Shown piece by piece: positions 19,161 to 23,501 of a stretch of 23,501 nucleotides of DNA. Position numbers and translations under genes: made by a program. The stretch's first letter is position 1. Every line of letters begins with the position of its first letter. This DNA is from Pilaira anomala (Eukaryota; Mucoromycota; Mucoromycetes; Mucorales; Mucoraceae). Under the pieces are notes generated by a model. The model saw nothing but the letters and a program-made list of their open reading frames with translations. It was not told the origin of the DNA and did no database searches. The stretch lies in the NCBI GenBank assembly GCA_025716855.1, contig JAIXMQ010000162.1:1-23501 (forward strand). Direction: 5' to 3'.

Positions 19161-20066
19161 TGTTACACGCCGTATTTTACGTAGTTAACAAAGATTCTTT
19201 TATTACATACACTACATATTTCTAAATACACCTCAAACTATTATCACACCATTTCAATTTTAGCATATTTCAACGTTGCACTTTTTTATAATTCATTTTC
19301 AGTTTCGTACCTTATTTTATTCTATAATTACTTTGAACACAAAACTAGTATTTACTTTAGTTTATTAACACATCATTATTCCCAGTTCCCTTAACTTTTT
19401 TTGACTTTCAGAACAGTTACCCTCCTTTTTCTTTTTATAATCATTATTCCTCTTTCTCTTCTCAGTTTAGTCTATCCGTTTATCAAAACAGCAATTTATT
19501 TTAGTTTATTAATTCTCACAGAGCACAATATCATCGCATTTAGAAATACTTTTATTTATTCAACTATCTTTAGTACAGATATACTTTTATTTACCCAACA
19601 ATTATTTTAGTTTAGAAATACTTTTTATTACACAACATATAGATCGAAAAAGATCTTAATCATTTTAAATGTCAAAAGATAATGACACAATATTAATAAA
19701 TTGACATTTCTACCAAAGGAGCTCATAACCGACTCTCTTTAGTATAAATACAACTCGCCAAACCACAATTCAAATAAATCTCATCTTACCTTACCTCATT
19801 TTTACAGTTTATACTTAAAATCTATTTTTTTCTTCTAAGATCCCTTGGATTAAGCTCTTAATTGTATCTTATTTAATCCATTGTAAACCCTTATTTTTCT
19901 ATTGTAGCTTTTAGTTATATCTTTTATTTTTTTCCTTTAATCTCTCATATAAAATCATAGTTGGACAACTCAAAATCTGGTGCTCACGCGACAAAGAACT
20001 TAATTACTTTATTTTCTTTACTCTTCTATCCTTTTTATTTACTTTATATCATCTAGATCTATAACA
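19161..20066 (+). mobile_element. Candidate 5' LTR of the right-hand Ty3/gypsy element (Ty3-B)
   Basis: This non-coding, T-rich stretch starts TGTTACAC and ends CTATAACA, giving TGTTA..TAACA ends. A TATA box (TATAAATA, 19743-19750) lies within. TGGTGCTCAC follows after 2 nt (20069), the usual layout of LTR, spacer and primer-binding site. The gag ATG is at 20136. Its first 30 bases resemble the start of 3229-3952. No second copy is in the window, so the boundaries are uncertain. Confidence 0.45.
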
Positions 20067-20068
20067 CT

Positions 20069-20086
20069 TGGTGCTCACTAACAGGG
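20069..20086 (+). other. Candidate primer-binding site of Ty3-B
   Basis: TGGTGCTCACTAACAGGG begins with the TGG expected opposite the CCA end of a tRNA and lies 2 nt after a CA LTR end, about 50 nt before gag. Related TGGTGCTC motifs at 19979 and 3850 lack a CA end before them. The tRNA is not identified. Confidence 0.35.
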
Positions 20087-20135
20087 TATAGTTTATTCTA
20101 TTTTATTATATATATTCATATCAAGAACTATCATT

Positions 20136-21515
20136 ATGTCTAGTCAAGACTTTACCTCGAAAGATACTGTGTTGGCTCAAGAAGCAACCATGGACTCTCC
20201 TGACTTAAATCCCCGCTGGTCCACAAATTTCAAGCAACGAATTATTGAATTCTACGGTTTTGAGGGTGAAGACTTCCGCCACTTTCGTGCCCTATTAGAA
20301 TCTTTTTTTGCGTTGAACGGTATTACTCAAGATAAACGTAAGGTCATCATCCTTAAGTCACAACTTCGTAGAGCTGCTGCCATTTTTTTTTCAACGGACT
20401 TGAAATCTAACGACCTCTCATTGGATAATATTTCATACCAGGAAGCTATTGAAGTATTACAGAAACGTTTTTTATCTAAGGATCTACTCGAAGAATACGA
20501 ATATGCCTTTCAATCCATAAAGCAATACCAAAACGAAAGCCCTCAAATGTTTTTGTCTCGATTACATGAAGCTGCTGATCTTGCCGAAATTCAAGATGAT
20601 AAAATGATTTTTTCCAGATTTCATGCCGGTCTCCTCCCGCAAATAATTATTTTTTGTAAAGAACAAGCCGCCTCGACACATAAGGAATGGGTGAAGACTT
20701 CTACTGCATGGTGGAATGCTCACGCTATTAAGCCTATACATTTGGTTGACAATCCCTTCGTATCTAATGGTGATTTTATTAATGGTAACAAGGGTATAAA
20801 ATTTGATTCGGTAAAGATGAAAAATGATAAAATGGTAACTTTTAAAAATGACATTATTGATAAAAACCATAAACCGCAAACCGAGGCGTATGCTAGTGTA
20901 ACCTCACCTTCTATTGCTAATATAACTGCAAAATTGGAAGCGTTAGAATTACATTCGTTGATACCCGGTAATGGTTATAATGGGAACATCGAAAGTGATA
21001 TTTCAAAAAGCTCATCTATAAAATCTTTATTATCTGATAACGATTTCAAATCTTTTGTCAAGAACATTGTTCAAGAAGTTCACAATGAGAATGTTTCTAC
21101 CTATACATCATATAAACAAAATCGTAAACCATACTCGAATAATAATGAAAATTATTATAACGACTCGAACTATAATAGAAATACACAAAGAAATTATAGA
21201 AATAATTATAATAATAATAATTATAATGATGGTAATAATCAATATGCACAACAAGATCATCAGAGATATAATGATCAAAAGCATTATCAAATTTCTTCGT
21301 ACAACAATCGAAATAGTAACAACAACTATAGTGGACGTAATAATTATCAAAATTATCAAGATCATCACAATAATAGTAATCCTCAACATCAAAATGGCTC
21401 TGGTAATTATAATAACGAACAACAAAATTAAAGTAATAATAATCCCCAACCTCACCGTAACCAACAAAATAGAAATAATTACCAAGAGGGAAATAATCAA
21501 CGACAAAAAAACTAA
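20136..21515 (+). pseudogene. Ty3-B gag with terminal -1 frameshift site
   Basis: The gag runs from ATG 20136 for 431 codons to TAA 21429-21431. Residues about 30-200 are a Ty3/gypsy Gag domain (FKQRIIEFYGFEGEDFRHFRALLESFF..QMFLSRLHEAADL). The rest is Asn/Tyr/Gln-rich, without a CCHC knuckle. The same Asn/Gln-rich composition continues in frame beyond the TAA to a second TAA at 21513-21515, so 21429 is probably a nonsense mutation and 21513 the original end. The codons before that end read CAA AAA AAC, containing the slippery heptamer A_AAA_AAC. The -1 frame then opens into the start of pol. A DDE transposon at 21624 cuts the element shortly after. Confidence 0.8.
21506..21512 (+). promoter_or_regulatory. 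Slippery heptamer A_AAA_AAC at the end of gag
   Basis: The heptamer is in the zero frame as (ca)A AAA AAC, directly before TAA 21513. A -1 slip gives an open frame (LSAAFANNN..) that continues to the DDE insertion. A_AAA_AAC is a classic -1 frameshift sequence. A downstream stimulatory structure was not evaluated. Confidence 0.55.
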
Positions 21516-21621
21516 GTGCGGCGTTTGCAAATAATAATACCGATGGTCAATTGCCTATCCACTCCAAATCCATCAACAATCAAATTCCACTTTATCAAAT
21601 GGAGGAAGATCTTTATGCTGC
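21512..21621 (+). pseudogene. Ty3-B pol, first codons
   Basis: In the -1 frame after the slippery site, about 37 codons are open (LSAAFANNNTDGQLPIHSK..MEEDLYAAK) up to the TA at which the DDE transposon is inserted. They would be the linker before the protease. No protease active site is visible before the break. The rest of pol would lie beyond the inserted transposon, outside this window. Confidence 0.45.
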
Positions 21622-21805
21622 TAAAGTGCATGCGTTTTATAATAGACCAATTTTTAAAAACGGACATTTTTTGAAAAGATTAAAACTCAGATTTTAAAGC
21701 TTATAGAGCTCATTGCGATTTCAAGAAGTGCATTCAATGTAGTAAATGTTAAAAAAAAAAAAGTAATGATGAAATGAGAAGTAGTTTATTTATAAAAAAT
21801 ACATA

Positions 21806-23501
21806 TTATTGACCAAGACGAAGTTTTCTATGAGATTTTTGAGTTTTAGAGAATTGCTTAACGATTTCAAAAGCAGTTTCTGCATCTTTTTCTTGGCTGT
21901 AAGCTTCAATATATCTGAAACTTTTGTTAAAAAAACGTCGAATTAAAAGAGGTTCTTCTTTTGGGTCGCAAACGCTATCTAAGAAGGGATTTAGATTTTT
22001 TTGAAGAGACTTGAAATTATATGAACAGTTTTGACGAGCAATTTTTTTAGCAGCACCCCAGTAACGTTCAATCCAATTACATTCACAATGAAAACGAGGA
22101 TAAAGCTCAAATAAATGGCCAGCATTTTCAATTTTTTCTTGCAAAATTGATCTTTGTTCTAAAAAGTCTTGTTGAAAACCGAGTAGATGAACACCACAAC
22201 AATCATGATCCGCATTGGCAACATTATCACAAAATCTATTCTGGCCGTTATAGATACCTCTATCACGAAGGATGGATCTAATACCTTTAAAATAAGTTTT
22301 TTTAATACCTCCAGGGAATGGATTTTCAACAAGTTTGGTATAAGCATTGATTTTATCAGACGTTTTCATATGTGAATTTTGAATTCTTTCGGCTTCACAA
22401 AAATCATATGTCTTGGTTTCATAAAGATTTTGAGTAATTCTATGTTCACGGTTTATGTCAAATGTCTTGTAATAAAATCCTTTGCGTACAATAGCTTCAT
22501 TTTTTTCAATTTCATGAGGTTTATGGGTAAACCGGCTAGCAACAAGAGCATTATCAGAAAAGGCTTTGTGGTTACTCGATTGATCAAAGAGAAAGACGGC
22601 TTGCTTATTTTCGTGTAGATGATTAAATAAAAGAAGAACATCATCTAACTGATTGACCATATGTTGGCTAGTCCAATAGCCATCGTAACCTTTACCTGGG
22701 TAAAAAAGAACTCTAGAGATCAAGTCCTTGTTGTTGATAGTAGCACGCATTGTTCCATGGCATGGACATTGGAACTCAGAGACCATGATCGATCTACCAG
22801 GAGACTTTGGAAGGCAGAAGTTTTCTTTTGTATGAATCCATGCGTGTTTCTGATAATCACTGGCTTGAAACGTACTTTCATCTTGCGTAACAAAAACAAT
22901 TTGTTTGCAGTCAGGGGTAGGCGTTTGTAAAGGTTTCATAACAATACTAACATCATCAACATCATACGTTTCAGATCGATTCAAGTAAGTAACCATTTTT
23001 TGACCAAAGTAAGCGATAATCAACGACATCTTTGCGTTCATGACCATCAAAATATATAACTTTACCTAAATCACAAATATACAAGTTGTTAGTCTTTATT
23101 TTCTGAAAAAAAAATAATATTTACCAAGTTTTTTAAATGAAAAGCCCCATTGGATAAGTCTTTTTCTAATAGCGGAAGCAGAGAGAGGATTAATTATTGC
23201 ACCTTCGTTGTCAACTTTAATGTTTAAACTATTGTTATTAATAGAAGCAGGAAGAATTACTTGTCGAAGATGATTTTGAAGACTAGGAATACTTTTTTCA
23301 GCACGAGGACAAGACCGGAAGTATTCAATAATTTTTTTTAATGTCATTATCATCAAGGACTGAAACACGTTTTCTGTGTTTTCCTTGCGCACCTAGACTA
23401 ATTTTACCATGTATCAAGTATTCTTTAACATATTTTCTAACCATTTTACAGCGATACGTAGTAACTTTGGTATACCAGATAGATTTTGCTGCTTTGGAAA
23501 T
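21806..23501 (-). pseudogene. Fungal-type DDE transposase with an intron, frameshifted
   Basis: Reading leftward, the N-terminal part (from the window edge) shows a helix-turn-helix-like region and GAQGKHRKRVSVLDD. A frameshift in the T8 run at about 23331-23338 follows, then PRAEKSIPSLQNHL..ASAIRKRL. A 59-nt intron (23066-23124) joins L-G to KVIYFDGHERKDVVDYR, a motif I associate with an abundant fungal DDE family. A 1-nt frameshift near 23010-23014 follows. The catalytic part has D in TQDES, D in FLFDQSSNH and E in CNWIERYWGAAKK, with roughly 175 residues between the last two and a Cys-containing insert (DHDCC). It ends KLRLGQ at TAA 21806-21808. The start codon is outside the window. Confidence 0.75.
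23066..23124 (-). other. Spliceosomal intron in the DDE transposase gene
   Basis: The intron begins GTAAAT and ends TTTAG, 59 nt long, with ACTAAC (a CTAAC branch-point motif) about 25 nt before the acceptor. Both frames across it contain stops unspliced. Splicing joins CTTG to GTAAAG and yields the conserved YFDGHERKDVV segment in frame. Confidence 0.75.

Larger units (their letters stand above)
21624..23501 (-). mobile_element. DDE transposon, right end beyond the window
   Basis: The left end is placed after TA 21622-21623, where AAGTGCATGCG starts. It resembles the end of the miniature element at 2464-3040 (CAGTGCATC), and both have the ACGGACAT block about 35-40 nt inside. The transposase reads leftward and its stop is 182 nt from this end. 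The element interrupts the start of Ty3-B pol. The opposite TIR and TA are outside the window. Confidence 0.65.

Noticed and set aside
21055..21534. Ile-rich ORFs on both strands over the Ty3-B gag tail
   Set aside because: They are frame shadows of the Asn/Tyr-rich gag sequence; composition follows AAT/ATT repeats and there is no family motif.

Overview
The window is AT-rich eukaryotic repeat DNA that consists almost entirely of nested transposable elements. I see no host gene, tRNA, rRNA, CRISPR array or bacterial-type operon. The repertoire is Ty3/gypsy retrotransposons (one a chromovirus), L1-like LINEs, a Tc1-type DD34E transposon, and a fungal-type DDE transposase with a 59-nt intron carrying a CTAAC branch-point motif. 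Together with the low GC this suggests a fungus, most likely an early-diverging lineage such as Mucoromycota. That is an inference; no taxonomic marker gene is present.

Layout, outermost layer first. (1) Plus-strand Ty3/gypsy material lies at both edges. On the left (1-3228) are an RNase H tail, a broken integrase and a small extra ORF. On the right (20136-21621) is a gag with a -1 frameshift signal and the start of pol. LTR-like non-coding DNA (3229-3952 and 19161-20066) lies between them. (2) A minus-strand Ty3/gypsy element, here called Ty3-A, spans 3957-19159. It has two 149-bp LTRs about 98% identical, an initiator-Met-type primer-binding site and a polypurine tract. It splits the outer material. 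(3) Ty3-A is itself interrupted three times: by a chromovirus 3' part (4637-6152, minus) in its integrase, by a 5'-truncated LINE (about 6541-11487, plus) where most of pol should be, and by a Tc1-type transposon (12030-17679) in gag. (4) The Tc1 transposon carries a second, 3'-truncated LINE (about 13398-17600, minus).

Smaller insertions decorate the edges. A 465-bp solo LTR (684-1148) sits in the left integrase. A 577-bp TA-flanked miniature element (2464-3040) sits in the small ORF. A DDE transposon begins at 21624 and runs off the right edge. The miniature element and this DDE transposon share terminal and 3'-flank architecture, so the first looks like a deletion derivative of a relative of the second.

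None of the coding regions that can be judged whole is intact, although several are only one or a few lesions from being open (Tc1 transposase one nonsense codon; plus-strand LINE ORF2 three nonsense codons in a single 4-kb frame). Several insertions can be removed on paper to give an in-frame empty site, which fixes their boundaries well. The most interesting points are the TIR-bounded Tc1 carrying a LINE, the miniature/autonomous DDE pair, the A_AAA_AAC frameshift site at the end of gag, the Gag with a (CAA)n tract of more than 100 codons, and the extra small ORF with its own TATA box downstream of pol.
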